DNA of 34,895 bases from Planctomyces sp. (GCA_005798445.1 SYJG01000342.1:1-34895); one strand, 5' to 3'; shown: positions 9,370-17,296, counted from the stretch's first letter. Made by a program: numbers and translations. The notes: generated by a model from the letters alone, not told the origin.

Positions 9370-11820
9370 ATGCGCCTGTTTTCGTGGTTGTCGTCGATTC
9401 AGAAATCATGGAATCGTGTTCATGCTCGCCGCCCTCGCCGAGTTTTGGCCGGATTGGAACGCTTGGAGTCTCGAACCTTGCTCACAACGGGAGCAAGAGT
9501 CGATTCGGCGAACTTGGAGTTGGACGTCGATCCCGGCGACACGTTGACCGTGACCGCGGCCGCCGATCTCATCATTCTCAACATCAACGGAGTCGATCAG
9601 CCTGCGTTGAACACGCTCGCGTCGGAAGTCGAAACGATTGCGGTCACTCTGCTTGGTGGATCAACGATTGATCTGAGCAACGTGACCGGCGATGGGTTCA
9701 CCCTTCTGTTGGCAGGCGCAGCGGACAGCCCGCAGCCGCTGGTCACCGTCACCGGAAGCGACGGCGACGATTCGATTATCGGAAGCACAATCAGCGATTC
9801 GATCATCGGCGGCGACGGCATTGACACGATCGTCTCCGGCGGCGGCAACGATTACGTCAAGGCGGGAGCCGGTGCCGACTTCGTCAGTGGCGGAGACGGA
9901 TTTGACACGATCCTTGGTGGCGACGACGCGGATGAACTGGATGGCGGCGACGACTCGGACACGATCAACGGAAACGACGGAGGTGACATCATCACCGGTG
10001 GAGACGGCGATGACCGTCTCGAAGGGGACGCGGGCAAGGACGACCTCGACGGCGAAGGAGGAAACGACGACATTCGAGGTGGAAACGACAACGATACTCT
10101 CCTCGGCGGTGACGGCACCGACAAATTGCAAGGCGGAAGCCAAGACGACTCTCTCGAAGGTGGCGACGGAGTCGACACCGTTTTAGGCGACGCAGGCAAT
10201 GACCTCCTGGTGTGGACCACCGGTGACTCGACCGAGACTTTGGATGGCGGCACTGGCAGCGATGAGTTGGAAGTCCGCGGGACAGTCGGGAACGATTCCT
10301 TCGCGGTCGGACAAAGCTCGGCGGGCAAGTACAAAGTGACCGGGACGGGCGTCGCCAACACCCGTTTGATCGAAGACATCATCGTCAAGGGGTTGGAAGG
10401 GGACGACGCGATCACCTTCACCAACATCAGCGCGGCGGCCGCAGGCTCGGCTCTCACGGTTTTCGGAGGCGTCGGCAACGACCGGATTCTTGCCAACAAC
10501 GCGGTGTTCACAAACTTCGTGGTTGCACTGAATGGCGACGAAGATGCGGACAGCATCTCTGGCTCGCGGAATCCAGACTTGATCGACGGCGGAACTGGCA
10601 GCGACACGATCAATGGCAACGGCGGTGGCGATGAAATCTTTGGTGGCGACGGCGGCGACAGCATTCTCGGCGGCGATGGTAATGACACAATCACTGGCAA
10701 TGAGGGCAATGATACGATCGATTCGCAACTCGGCGAAGACCTGATTTACGGTGATAACGACGACGGTACCGGGGCTGGCAACGACGTTCTCAACGGTGAC
10801 GGCGGAAACGACACCATCTACGGTGGTGAAGACGACGACAAAATCTCAGCCGGTGCGGGTAATGACCTCGTCTTCGGCGATAACGAGGACGGAACCGGGA
10901 CCGGCAACGACAGCCTCAATGGCAATATCGGCCGTGACACCATGAAGGGTGGCGATGGTGACGACCGGCTGCGTGGCGATGGCGACAACGACATCCTGTC
11001 GGGCGAAGCCGGCAACGATTTGGTGGAAGGTGACGACGGCCAAGACACGCTCTTTGGTGACGACTCGGACGACGTGACTGCTGGCAATGACACGGTCAAC
11101 GGTGGTGCCGGTAATGACTCGATCGTCGGTGGCCAAGGGGCTGACCAAGTCAATGGAAATTCTGGCAATGACAAAGTCTTCGGCTACATCGATGGTGGTG
11201 CGGACTCCGACGACAGCAACGTGATCCTCGGTGGCGACGGTAACGACACGCTCACCGGACAGAATGGCGATGACACAATGAATGGCCAAGCCGGCAACGA
11301 TCGCGCCAATGGCGAAGGAGGTGCCGATTCCATTTTGGGCGGTGCAGGCAATGACACACTCAGCGGCGGCGAAGGGGGCGATACGATCGACGGCCAAAAC
11401 GAAAATGACCGCATCTACGGTGACAACATCGACGGGTCTGGTTTCGGCGACGATCTTCTTTACGGCCGCGACGGCAACGACACTCTGCAAGGCGGCAGCG
11501 GAAACGACACAATGGACGGCGGTTCCGGAAACGATGGCCTCTCCGGCCAAGAAGATAATGATTCCATGCTCGGCGGCACGGGTAATGACACCCTCTTAGG
11601 CGGCGCGGGAAACGACACGCTGCGAGGCGGTGATGGCAACGATATCGTCATCGGAGACAGTTATGTTTCCGGTGCTGATTTCGGCGGCGACTATGTCATC
11701 GGTGACGCGGACAAGGATACGGTCGCCGGCAACGGCGGGGTCAACGTCGTCATCAATCCGTCCGACGTGGATTACAACGCGGACGAGAAGCCATTCAGCA
11801 TCAAGCCGTCATGGGAATAG
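9370..11820 (+). CDS. RTX (hemolysin-type calcium-binding repeat) secreted protein
   Basis: The 816-aa product starts with the planctomycete leader (MRLFSWLSSIQKSW, Arg-rich stretch, LERLESRTLLT at about residues 30-39). The ATG at 9370 has GGGAGA about 10 bp upstream. After a beta-rich segment of about 90 residues come dozens of RTX nonapeptides (GGDGNDTLxGG) from about residue 130 to 790, broken once at residues 280-400 by a repeat-free domain (TTGDSTETLDGG to ISGSRNPDLIDGG). RTX repeats fold as calcium-filled beta-rolls outside the cell. No catalytic domain is visible, so a structural or matrix role is likelier than toxin activity. It shares leader and repeat type with the broken giant gene on the other side of glpK. 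It ends shortly before a strong terminator and the left end of the integrative element. Confidence 0.9.
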   Translation: MRLFSWLSSIQKSWNRVHARRPRRVLAGLERLESRTLLTTGARVDSANLELDVDPGDTLTVTAAADLIILNINGVDQPALNTLASEVETIAVTLLGGSTIDLSNVTGDGFTLLLAGAADSPQPLVTVTGSDGDDSIIGSTISDSIIGGDGIDTIVSGGGNDYVKAGAGADFVSGGDGFDTILGGDDADELDGGDDSDTINGNDGGDIITGGDGDDRLEGDAGKDDLDGEGGNDDIRGGNDNDTLLGGDGTDKLQGGSQDDSLEGGDGVDTVLGDAGNDLLVWTTGDSTETLDGGTGSDELEVRGTVGNDSFAVGQSSAGKYKVTGTGVANTRLIEDIIVKGLEGDDAITFTNISAAAAGSALTVFGGVGNDRILANNAVFTNFVVALNGDEDADSISGSRNPDLIDGGTGSDTINGNGGGDEIFGGDGGDSILGGDGNDTITGNEGNDTIDSQLGEDLIYGDNDDGTGAGNDVLNGDGGNDTIYGGEDDDKISAGAGNDLVFGDNEDGTGTGNDSLNGNIGRDTMKGGDGDDRLRGDGDNDILSGEAGNDLVEGDDGQDTLFGDDSDDVTAGNDTVNGGAGNDSIVGGQGADQVNGNSGNDKVFGYIDGGADSDDSNVILGGDGNDTLTGQNGDDTMNGQAGNDRANGEGGADSILGGAGNDTLSGGEGGDTIDGQNENDRIYGDNIDGSGFGDDLLYGRDGNDTLQGGSGNDTMDGGSGNDGLSGQEDNDSMLGGTGNDTLLGGAGNDTLRGGDGNDIVIGDSYVSGADFGGDYVIGDADKDTVAGNGGVNVVINPSDVDYNADEKPFSIKPSWE

Positions 11821-11846
11821 TTCTCACGGCCGCAGATACGGCAATC

Positions 11847-11879
11847 AAAAAAGCCCGTGCAAAATGCACGGGCTTTTTT
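11847..11879. terminator. Rho-independent terminator, bidirectional
   Basis: A 15-bp perfect stem (AAAAAAGCCCGTGCA / TGCACGGGCTTTTTT) with a 3-nt loop is followed by a T-run on both strands. It ends the RTX gene on plus. On minus it lies beyond the displaced tRNA-Cys 3' end, so it was probably the tRNA's terminator before the element inserted. Confidence 0.92.
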
Positions 11880-11941
11880 CATTCCAACTTGAAACCGCTC
11901 CGCAAGCCGAAAACGGCTAGCGACCGAGACTGCTGTCACAA

Positions 11942-11989
11942 AAAGGGGCCGGTGGGAGTTGAACCCACGCGTGACGGATTTGCAATCCG
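11942..11989 (-). repeat. attL: displaced 3' fragment of tRNA-Cys
   Basis: 48 bp identical to 18920-18967. On minus it reads the anticodon loop, variable region, T-arm and acceptor 3' strand of tRNA-Cys; the 5' half is absent, so it cannot make a tRNA. The identity ends sharply at 11990. Confidence 0.92.
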
Positions 11990-12263
11990 CCGCTCGAATG
12001 ATGTAACCGCTGGCGGAGATGAGAACTGTGATGACGGTCGCCGAATGGTTGTACCAATGGTTGTACCCGCTCACGATGAAACGACGTGCGACACGGTGAG
12101 ACAATCGACGTTGGACGTGGCATCGGAGACGAGTTCGGGACAGCGGCCGAGCGGTGTGAACGATCCCGTGTTGGCGGACGTCGTGGCTCGGTGGGACTCG
12201 TTGCCAGAGCATGTTCGGCAAGCGATCGTCACGTTGGTCAAGGTGGCCGGCTCGGACAAGTGA
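11943..12263 (+). pseudogene. Displaced C-terminal segment of the element's integrase
   Basis: In the same phase as the integrase at the right-hand repeat, this frame reads the antisense tRNA peptide (GPVGVEPTRDGFAI), then about 90 more codons to TGA 12261-12263. It includes VVPMVVP (the arm repeat) and ends in a helical tail, DPVLADVV...WDSLPEHVRQAI, with mostly G/C third positions like real coding sequence. From memory, tails of this kind close planctomycete integrases. When left and right ends are joined in the excised circle, the integrase would continue directly into this segment and be 598 aa long. In the integrated state it has no start of its own, although host sequence upstream is open in frame from about 11811. 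Confidence 0.7.
12046..12072 (+). repeat. Putative integrase arm-type site, left copy
   Basis: A 27-bp sequence identical to 18757-18783. It contains GGTTGTACC twice, separated by 3 bp (12-bp period). It lies 56 bp inside the left core repeat. Direct paired repeats on both sides of a core are the pattern of arm sites bound by the N-terminal domain of tyrosine integrases. Confidence 0.65.
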
Positions 12264-12723
12264 GCGACGCTCCGAAGCGGCTCGGTTGAGGTGGTTCGGT
12301 GGTCGAATGCGATCGCTCCGCGCGTCGCGGTGAAGATGGTCACGAGCCGCGAAGATGGCCACTTCGTTGCGTGGGGATGTCCGCGAACGACGTGGCCAAG
12401 TTCGACCAGCCGGCACGACGGGACGGGCGGCGGATCGGTCGAACGTGAGGCCGGAGGTTCTTTGGCCGGGGGATGCCACGCGGTCGGAACGACTCTAATC
12501 CCACGAATTTTGTCCCGAAACGATTTATTTTTCAGGGTAAGTAAGTAAGTAAGTCGATTGAACAAATTGGTTGATGAAAGTTCACGTCTCTGCCTGTCGC
12601 CATTTGGCGGAAGGACATTGAAGCTGGATTCGCGATAAGCTGATTGTCGAGCTTGGTGGCGTTTCGGCTTGGCACCGTTGCCACAGTTGCCGAGTGAAGT
12701 CAACTGTTTAAGTGGTGACGATC
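12264..12723. other. Non-coding left part of the element, possible control or origin region
   Basis: 460 bp without a supportable gene. It holds two direct copies of GAAGATGGYCAC (12332-12343, 12351-12362), an A/T-richer stretch near 12500-12535 and a (GTAA)4 microsatellite at about 12538-12553. Repeats of this sort beside an element with its own helicase could mark a replication origin or a regulator-binding site; that is inference. Confidence 0.4.
12332..12362 (+). repeat. Pair of GAAGATGGYCAC iteron-like repeats
   Basis: Copies at 12332-12343 and 12351-12362 are 19 bp apart. The same 12-mer recurs in inverse orientation as a pair at 17265-17276 and 17285-17296, with a one-mismatch copy at 17224-17235, next to the helicase stop codon. 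Confidence 0.6.
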
Positions 12724-13239
12724 ATGCGCGAAATGGAAAGCAGAGTGCTCCGATTGGAACGAGCGAATCGTTGGTTGTGGTTGGCCCTCGCCGTGGCGAT
12801 CGCGGCCCCGCTGGTGACAGAGTTCATCGGCCGCCCCGCGGTGGGCGTTGAGCCGAAGAAGAAGACACTTGAAGAGCGCGTCGAGGTCTTGGAGGCGTAC
12901 AACAAGAAGGCATTGGAGCTGTCGGTTCAAACGATGATTGAGGTCATGGCGCGATCAGAAATTGAGTGTCGCGGGATCGCGGTGGTGGATGACAAGCGGA
13001 ACCCGCGAATCCTGCTGTCTGGCGGCGAGAAGGGCGGAAGCTCAAGCGTCAGTATGGTTGATCGGAATGGTAGGTCGCGGCTTGAGCTCATCGTTTCGCC
13101 TGAAGGATCAGCGATCATTCGGAACCTAGACGCGGCGGGGAAGTTGAGATTGGCACATGGCAGCTTGCCCGATGGGACTCCGACAATTGTGTTCGAGGAC
13201 TCAAAGGGCAAGGCGGTCAATTTGCTGGACAAGAAATGA
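12724..13239 (+). CDS. Membrane-anchored protein of unknown function
   Basis: I do not recognise a named family. The 171-aa product has a short charged N-terminus (MREMESRVLRLERANR), one transmembrane helix (about residues 16-36, WLWLALAVAIAAPLVTEF), a coiled-coil-like stretch (KKTLEERVEVLEAYNKKALE) and then beta-hairpin repeats of the form D-x-x-G-x-x-R-L-x-L (SMVDRNGRSRLELIV, NLDAAGKLRLAHG, FEDSKGKAVNLL). Such short repeats occur in envelope proteins of planctomycetes. Type II topology with the C-terminus outside is likely. A GTG at 12712 could add four residues; neither start has a strong ribosome-binding site. It is the first cargo gene of the element and stands apart from the replication genes. 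Confidence 0.65.
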   Translation: MREMESRVLRLERANRWLWLALAVAIAAPLVTEFIGRPAVGVEPKKKTLEERVEVLEAYNKKALELSVQTMIEVMARSEIECRGIAVVDDKRNPRILLSGGEKGGSSSVSMVDRNGRSRLELIVSPEGSAIIRNLDAAGKLRLAHGSLPDGTPTIVFEDSKGKAVNLLDKK

Positions 13240-13365
13240 AAATGACCGGCTGTTCGCAGTCGCGCAGACGATGCCCGATGCGTTCCGCTTGCCTGAATGA
13301 GTTGCGGCCGGCAAGATCTTTCGCAGGGTTGTCGGGCGGTGAGTAGCTACGTCGTTCGACCGAAG

Positions 13366-13421
13366 CGAACCGGGCGATGCGGAAGCGTTCTCTACCCTTG
13401 CACGCATCCCCGCCCGGTTCG
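13366..13421. promoter_or_regulatory. Hairpin upstream of the 360-aa cargo gene
   Basis: Arms 13366-13381 (CGAACCGGGCGATGCG) and 13403-13421 are complementary apart from a small bulge, around a 21-nt loop. The hairpin ends 23 bp before ATG 13445 and could be an operator, attenuator or terminator of the previous gene; no T-run follows. Confidence 0.4.
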
Positions 13422-13444
13422 GCCCGTTCGCAAGGGATCGGACG

Positions 13445-14527
13445 ATGGCGAGGGACTACAGCGTCGGTAGTGTGCCGAGCGGGATTGTACGACCGGGATA
13501 CGAATACGTCGTTTCGTCGAGTGTCCGGTGCAAAGGGAGTTTCGGTGGCAAGGGCTACGCAACGCCGGTTCTCACGACGCCAGAATGCTCGGAAGTGACG
13601 ACGCTTCACGTCGAAGTTGTTGCGTTGCTCACGTCAATTTGTGAGTTTGAGCACTACGTTGCAGAGCACAGCCAGAAAGCAGCGACCAAGCCAAAGTACG
13701 GACCTTGGTATCGCATCCCAATTTGCTTGTCGCGATTGCACTACCACACGAACCCCGCGCTCTTCGATGCACTGGTGACAACAACTCCAGACGCTCCAAT
13801 CGCGCCAGTCGAGTATCAGGGGAAGCGGTGGGAAAGTTACCACCGGATGGCTTGCGAGTTGTCTCAAAGACGATTCGACGAACTGGAGCGTCGGCTGGTG
13901 AAGTTGGCCCCGAAGTGTGACGTACCATTCTGGCTGAAACGCTTGTCTGAACGGGAAGCGTTGGTTGAACAGTTCGTCGATGCCGTCGTCCAACACTTCT
14001 CAGATATCGCAGCGACGTGGAACGTGCCGCCATTGGACTACGACGAGTTAAACGGACTTCTCGAATTGGAATACCGAAACTGGATGCGACGACAACAGCC
14101 CGTTGCAGAGAAAACGACTGCGGGATTCAAGCTCCACATTCCATCCAAGCTCCCCGTACCAATGCCGCAGCCATTAACAGCCGAGGCAGCGAACCGTGAG
14201 ATTCCTGCACACGTTGTCGACGACGATTGGATTCATGCTGTGAATGACGATCCGCCACAACGTTTCCAGTACGGGCCGCTCACTGATTTTCAAACTGCGC
14301 TTGGCTATGCGATCCGATACGCCAACCTTGATCCCGTCACGACTGACCGTGCGCTCCGCGACTATCTCAAAGAAGTCGCAACGGCTAACGACTCCCGCGT
14401 TTGGTTGAAACGCACTGGAAGCAAGAAACTGGAGGCGTACTTTCACAAGGCCAAGACGTTTCACGTCGCGCAAGAACGTCTGAAATCGTTCCCACAATGG
14501 AAGTCAGCGGAAACGAACGGAAGTTGA
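13445..14527 (+). CDS. Element-encoded protein of unknown function (360 aa)
   Basis: No family is recognised. The protein is soluble, without a signal or transmembrane segment, with many aromatic and charged residues. Visible parts are an N-terminal region of about 45 residues, a helical middle (about 50-220: LHVEVVALLTSICEFEHYVAE, RWESYHRMACELSQRRFDELERRL) and a C-terminal helical domain (about 265-350, YGPLTDFQTALGYAIRYANLD to KAYFH-like EAYFHKAKTFHVAQ). The first 40 codons are less certain, and a later start is possible. It lies between the membrane protein and the small-gene cluster, with decamer repeats across its stop codon and a terminator after it, so it is probably its own transcription unit. 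Possible roles include defence, toxin or replication accessory; none can be shown. Confidence 0.6.
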   Translation: MARDYSVGSVPSGIVRPGYEYVVSSSVRCKGSFGGKGYATPVLTTPECSEVTTLHVEVVALLTSICEFEHYVAEHSQKAATKPKYGPWYRIPICLSRLHYHTNPALFDALVTTTPDAPIAPVEYQGKRWESYHRMACELSQRRFDELERRLVKLAPKCDVPFWLKRLSEREALVEQFVDAVVQHFSDIAATWNVPPLDYDELNGLLELEYRNWMRRQQPVAEKTTAGFKLHIPSKLPVPMPQPLTAEAANREIPAHVVDDDWIHAVNDDPPQRFQYGPLTDFQTALGYAIRYANLDPVTTDRALRDYLKEVATANDSRVWLKRTGSKKLEAYFHKAKTFHVAQERLKSFPQWKSAETNGS

Positions 14528-14544
14528 CGGAAGTAGACGGAAGC
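14515..14544 (+). repeat. Tandem decamer repeats (GACGGAAGT type)
   Basis: Three contiguous 10-bp units, GAACGGAAGT, TGACGGAAGT and AGACGGAAGC, overlap the stop codon of the 360-aa gene. A weaker unit (TCAGCGGAAA) precedes them at 14505. The spacing is close to one helical turn. Confidence 0.7.
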
Positions 14545-14610
14545 CACTTCGTCACGGCGGCGGTGATTTTGAGAGCGCACGACTCGCACACCACAACACC
14601 ACGACGGTAC

Positions 14611-14641
14611 AGGGACCGAGGTTTTCACTTCGGTCCCTTTT
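14611..14641 (+). terminator. Rho-independent terminator after the 360-aa gene
   Basis: The stem AGGGACCGA (14611-14619) pairs with TCGGTCCCT (14630-14638), with a 10-nt loop and TTTT following on plus. It separates the 360-aa gene from the small-gene cluster that begins 20 bp later. Confidence 0.65.
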
Positions 14642-14660
14642 CGTTTCGTGGAGGTGTGCT

Positions 14661-14861
14661 GTGTGTCTGTCCGAACTGTTGCGGGAACTCCGCCAATCGG
14701 GAGTCGATGCAAGCGAGTCGCGAATCCGTTGGGCCATCAAGACCGGAAAGGTGAGCCGTCCGAGAGTCGATAGCTCGTTCCGGTTCGACTTCCGCGCGGA
14801 GAACGTCGCCGAGTTGGTGGCCTACTTCGCAGATCGTGAGGTGTCGCATGTCGCGAAGTGA
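14661..14861 (+). CDS. Small putative helix-turn-helix protein
   Basis: The 66-aa product starts at GTG 14661 with GGAGG 6 bp upstream. The sequence LSELLRELRQSGVDASESRIRW followed by AIKTGKVSRPRVDSSFRFDF and ENVAELVAYF resembles the MerR-like winged-helix fold, in which a helix-turn-helix is followed by a wing carrying K-V-x-x-P. It could be a regulator or a recombination directionality factor. It overlaps the next gene by 14 bp, which points to translational coupling. Confidence 0.6.
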   Translation: MCLSELLRELRQSGVDASESRIRWAIKTGKVSRPRVDSSFRFDFRAENVAELVAYFADREVSHVAK

Positions 14862-15138
14862 CACCTCGACAGCGGACGATGCCGGCTTGGAGTTGCTGAC
14901 GATTGATGACCTGTCGCGGCTGTTGAAGCGGTCGCGGGCGAGTCTTCATCGGGACTTGGCGGCGGGACGGTTGCCGCGGCCGATCCGCTTCGGTGCGGGT
15001 TCGTCGGCGGTGAGATGGCGACGGCAGACCGTTTTGGCGTGGCTCGAAAGTCTCGCCGCGAATGAAGACGCCCGGCCGGTGGAACGGTCGGGCGTCGATG
15101 GCTCGAACCTCGCACAGCAACGGGAGGGAGAGCGATGA
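14848..15138 (+). CDS. AlpA/excisionase-like helix-turn-helix protein
   Basis: The 96-aa product contains LLTIDDLSRLLKRSRASLHRDLAAGRLPRPIRFG followed by VRWRRQTVLAWLESL. This is the layout of the HTH_17/AlpA family: recognition helix, wing with G-x-L-P-x-P-x-x-x-G, then W-x-x-x-x-V-x-x-W. AlpA-type proteins activate or direct excision of integrated elements, so this is the best candidate for the element's excisionase or control protein. ATG 14848 has GAGG upstream (about 14837-14840) and lies inside the end of the previous gene. Its stop overlaps the next start (ATGA at 15135-15138). Confidence 0.8.
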   Translation: MSRSDTSTADDAGLELLTIDDLSRLLKRSRASLHRDLAAGRLPRPIRFGAGSSAVRWRRQTVLAWLESLAANEDARPVERSGVDGSNLAQQREGER

Positions 15139-15578
15139 CGGACTCTAACTCTTCCGGTCGGTCGCGACCACAGCGGCGACGGTCGGAACCGCCAGGGCTG
15201 ATTGAAGGCCGGTTGCGACGTGATGCCGCTCACTGGCAGAACGCGAACGGTCGCGCGGCGAGTTTCTTTGAATTCGGTCGCGTCGCGATGTTGCGATTGT
15301 TGATCGAAAAGCCGTCCGCGACGGTCAACGACTTGCGTGAAGTCTATCCGCTCCGTGAAGGCATCAAGCCGGCGGTGTACGGGACGATTCTGCAATCGCT
15401 CGCCCGGTTGAAACTCATTCGGCCGGTGAGTCGTGAGCAGACGTCTCGCCCCATTGCGCACGCTCGAAAGATTGAACGGTGGGAACTGACAGACCTGCAA
15501 CGGGCAATCGAGTGGCTGCGCGGGCAGGGGCATGACGTGCCCCAGCCCGGCACGATTCAGCGGACGTTGTTTTCGTGA
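15135..15578 (+). CDS. Small element protein, possible winged-helix domain
   Basis: The 147-aa product starts at an ATGA overlap with the previous gene, so it is translationally coupled. After a basic, Pro-rich N-terminus (GRSRPQRRRSEPPG) it has LLIEKPSATVNDLREVYPLREGI followed by YGTILQSLARLKLIRPVSRE and KIERWELTDLQRAIEWLRGQ. This reads like a winged helix: helix, recognition helix, then a beta wing. No named family is recognised. Its place between an AlpA-like protein and the helicase suggests a replication-initiation accessory or a regulator. Confidence 0.6.
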   Translation: MTDSNSSGRSRPQRRRSEPPGLIEGRLRRDAAHWQNANGRAASFFEFGRVAMLRLLIEKPSATVNDLREVYPLREGIKPAVYGTILQSLARLKLIRPVSREQTSRPIAHARKIERWELTDLQRAIEWLRGQGHDVPQPGTIQRTLFS

Positions 15579-15669
15579 CGTGATGCAACCGGCTGACGTC
15601 ATGGCGGTTGTTTGTCTGCGGAGATGTTGCGTCCCCGTGTTTCGGGTGGCGTGTCGAAAGGCGGAGAGC

Positions 15670-17268
15670 ATGGCGGCGAAACGAAAACGCGAGGATCAAG
15701 GGGTGTCGCCGTACAACTCGGAAGCCGAGCAAGCGACGCTGGCCAGCGTATTACTCGACAACTCGGTTTGGGAGTCGGTTCGGCAACTCGTTCGCGCCGA
15801 CGATTTCTTTTGCTGTGGGCATCACGTCATCTTCGCGGCCATCGACCTGTTGCGAGTGAGCGGAAGCGTCGCCGATGCCGTGACCGTTCACGAGCAACTT
15901 GAGCGTGAGGGTCGGCTCGCCGAAGTGGGCGGCGTTGAATACCTCTCCAAGTTGTTGGAAGTCGTGCCGAACGCGGCGCACGCGGTCTATTACGCTCAGA
16001 TCGTCGCGAAGTATTCGATCAGGCGACGGGGCATCGTGGCGGCCGATGCGATCAAGCAACGATTGTTGGCCGGAGACGAGTTCGACGACAACGCGGCCGA
16101 CATCGACACGTTGGACGCTCTGCGGCGAGAGCAATCGGCGCGGACGGGGGCGGAGTTGGTGACGTTGCGGGCGTCGGACATCGAACCGTTGCCGCTCGAA
16201 TGGTTGTGGCCGGGACGGATACCGCTCGGCGCGTTGGTGATGTTCTCCGGCTATGGGGGCTTGGGGAAATCGCTTGTGACGCTCGACATCGCGGCGCGGG
16301 TGACGCGCGGCATGGAATGGCCGGACGGTTCGGCGAAGTCGCAGCCGGCTGGCTCGGTCATCATCGCCAACTGCGAAGATCCCTTGGACACGGTCGTCGT
16401 GCCTCGATTGGAACGGGCCGGCGCAGAACTCAGCCGGATTGTGTTCGTGGATGGCGTGAGCGATCCTGGTCATGGATCAACCGGGACAAAGAACGGCGCG
16501 GTGAAAAGCCGCAAACGATTCTTTACGCTCGACCGGGACGTACCGTTGTTGGAACGGACGTTGTCGCAGATCCCGGATTGCCGGCTCGTGATCGTCGATC
16601 CGATTTCGGCGTTCTGTGGTGGCATCGACACGCACAAGAATTCCGATGTCCGCAGTATGCTGGCTCCGCTGACCGAGCTGGCGTCGCGTCACGGGTTCGC
16701 CATTATCGGGGTGACTCACTTCAAGAAGGGGAACGGGGGAAGAGCGGCCGATCGGTCGATTGATTCTGTTGCGTTCGTGAACGCGGCGCGGGCCAATTGG
16801 GCGTTCCTGAAAGACACTGACGACCCAAGCCGGCGGTTGATGCTCCCCGCCAAGATGAACCTCGCCCCCGATTCGACCGGGCTGGCGTATCGGATCGAAT
16901 CACCGAGCGACGATGTTCCCCCCGTTATCGTTTGGGAATCCGCACCCGTTGCCATGCACGCCGACGACGCATTGGCTGCCGAGCTTCAGCCCACCAACAA
17001 CCGGCGCGGTGAACCGCGTCGGAAGGCGATGGAATTCTTGACCGATTTCCTGTGCGACGGTTCGCGGTCAGCGGATGAAGTTTTCGCGGCTGCGGATGAT
17101 GCCGGCATCGCCGAGAAGACGCTTAACCGAGCAGCCAAAGAACTCGGTATCGAAAAATCGAAAGCCGGCTTTGATGGCGGCTGGTTGTGGTCACTGGCAC
17201 CGAGCGACGTCAAAGCATCGGCGGAAGATGACCACATCTACAACGACTTGCCCAACAACGCGAAGTGA
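15670..17268 (+). CDS. DnaB N-domain / RepA-like AAA ATPase fusion (replicative helicase)
   Basis: The 532-aa protein joins two replication modules. Residues about 14-115 match the DnaB N-terminal domain (NSEAEQATLASVLLDNSVW, DAVTVHEQLEREGRLAEVGGVEYL), which binds primase. From about 180 comes a RepA/AAA_25-type P-loop ATPase: Walker A GYGGLGKS at 194-201, IIANCEDP, and Walker B RLVIVDPISAF with Asp310, then GVTHFKK. Family knowledge says RepA-like hexameric helicases serve plasmid and element replication. The C-terminal 90 residues look like a winged helix (RKAMEFLTDFL, SADEVFAAADDAGIAEKTLNRA). The start at ATG 15670 has GGAGAG upstream. The gene follows the small-gene cluster by 91 bp and probably belongs to the same operon. 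Confidence 0.85.
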   Translation: MAAKRKREDQGVSPYNSEAEQATLASVLLDNSVWESVRQLVRADDFFCCGHHVIFAAIDLLRVSGSVADAVTVHEQLEREGRLAEVGGVEYLSKLLEVVPNAAHAVYYAQIVAKYSIRRRGIVAADAIKQRLLAGDEFDDNAADIDTLDALRREQSARTGAELVTLRASDIEPLPLEWLWPGRIPLGALVMFSGYGGLGKSLVTLDIAARVTRGMEWPDGSAKSQPAGSVIIANCEDPLDTVVVPRLERAGAELSRIVFVDGVSDPGHGSTGTKNGAVKSRKRFFTLDRDVPLLERTLSQIPDCRLVIVDPISAFCGGIDTHKNSDVRSMLAPLTELASRHGFAIIGVTHFKKGNGGRAADRSIDSVAFVNAARANWAFLKDTDDPSRRLMLPAKMNLAPDSTGLAYRIESPSDDVPPVIVWESAPVAMHADDALAAELQPTNNRRGEPRRKAMEFLTDFLCDGSRSADEVFAAADDAGIAEKTLNRAAKELGIEKSKAGFDGGWLWSLAPSDVKASAEDDHIYNDLPNNAK

Positions 17269-17296
17269 CCATCTTCGGAGCGAAGTGGCCATCTTC
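17224..17296 (-). repeat. Iteron-like GAAGATGGYCAC copies at the helicase 3' end
   Basis: On minus, GAAGATGGYCAC occurs at 17265-17276 and 17285-17296. On plus, a one-mismatch copy (GAAGATGACCAC) lies at 17224-17235. They match the pair at 12332-12362. Confidence 0.55.

Noticed and set aside
11811-11942. Open frame leading from the RTX gene end into the displaced integrase tail
   Set aside because: It crosses a strong terminator and has no ribosome-binding site; the tail is better explained as part of the integrase in the circle.
12291-12548. 85-codon frame in the left part of the element
   Set aside because: No ribosome-binding site and no recognisable fold; it crosses the GAAGATGG repeats and the A/T-rich patch.
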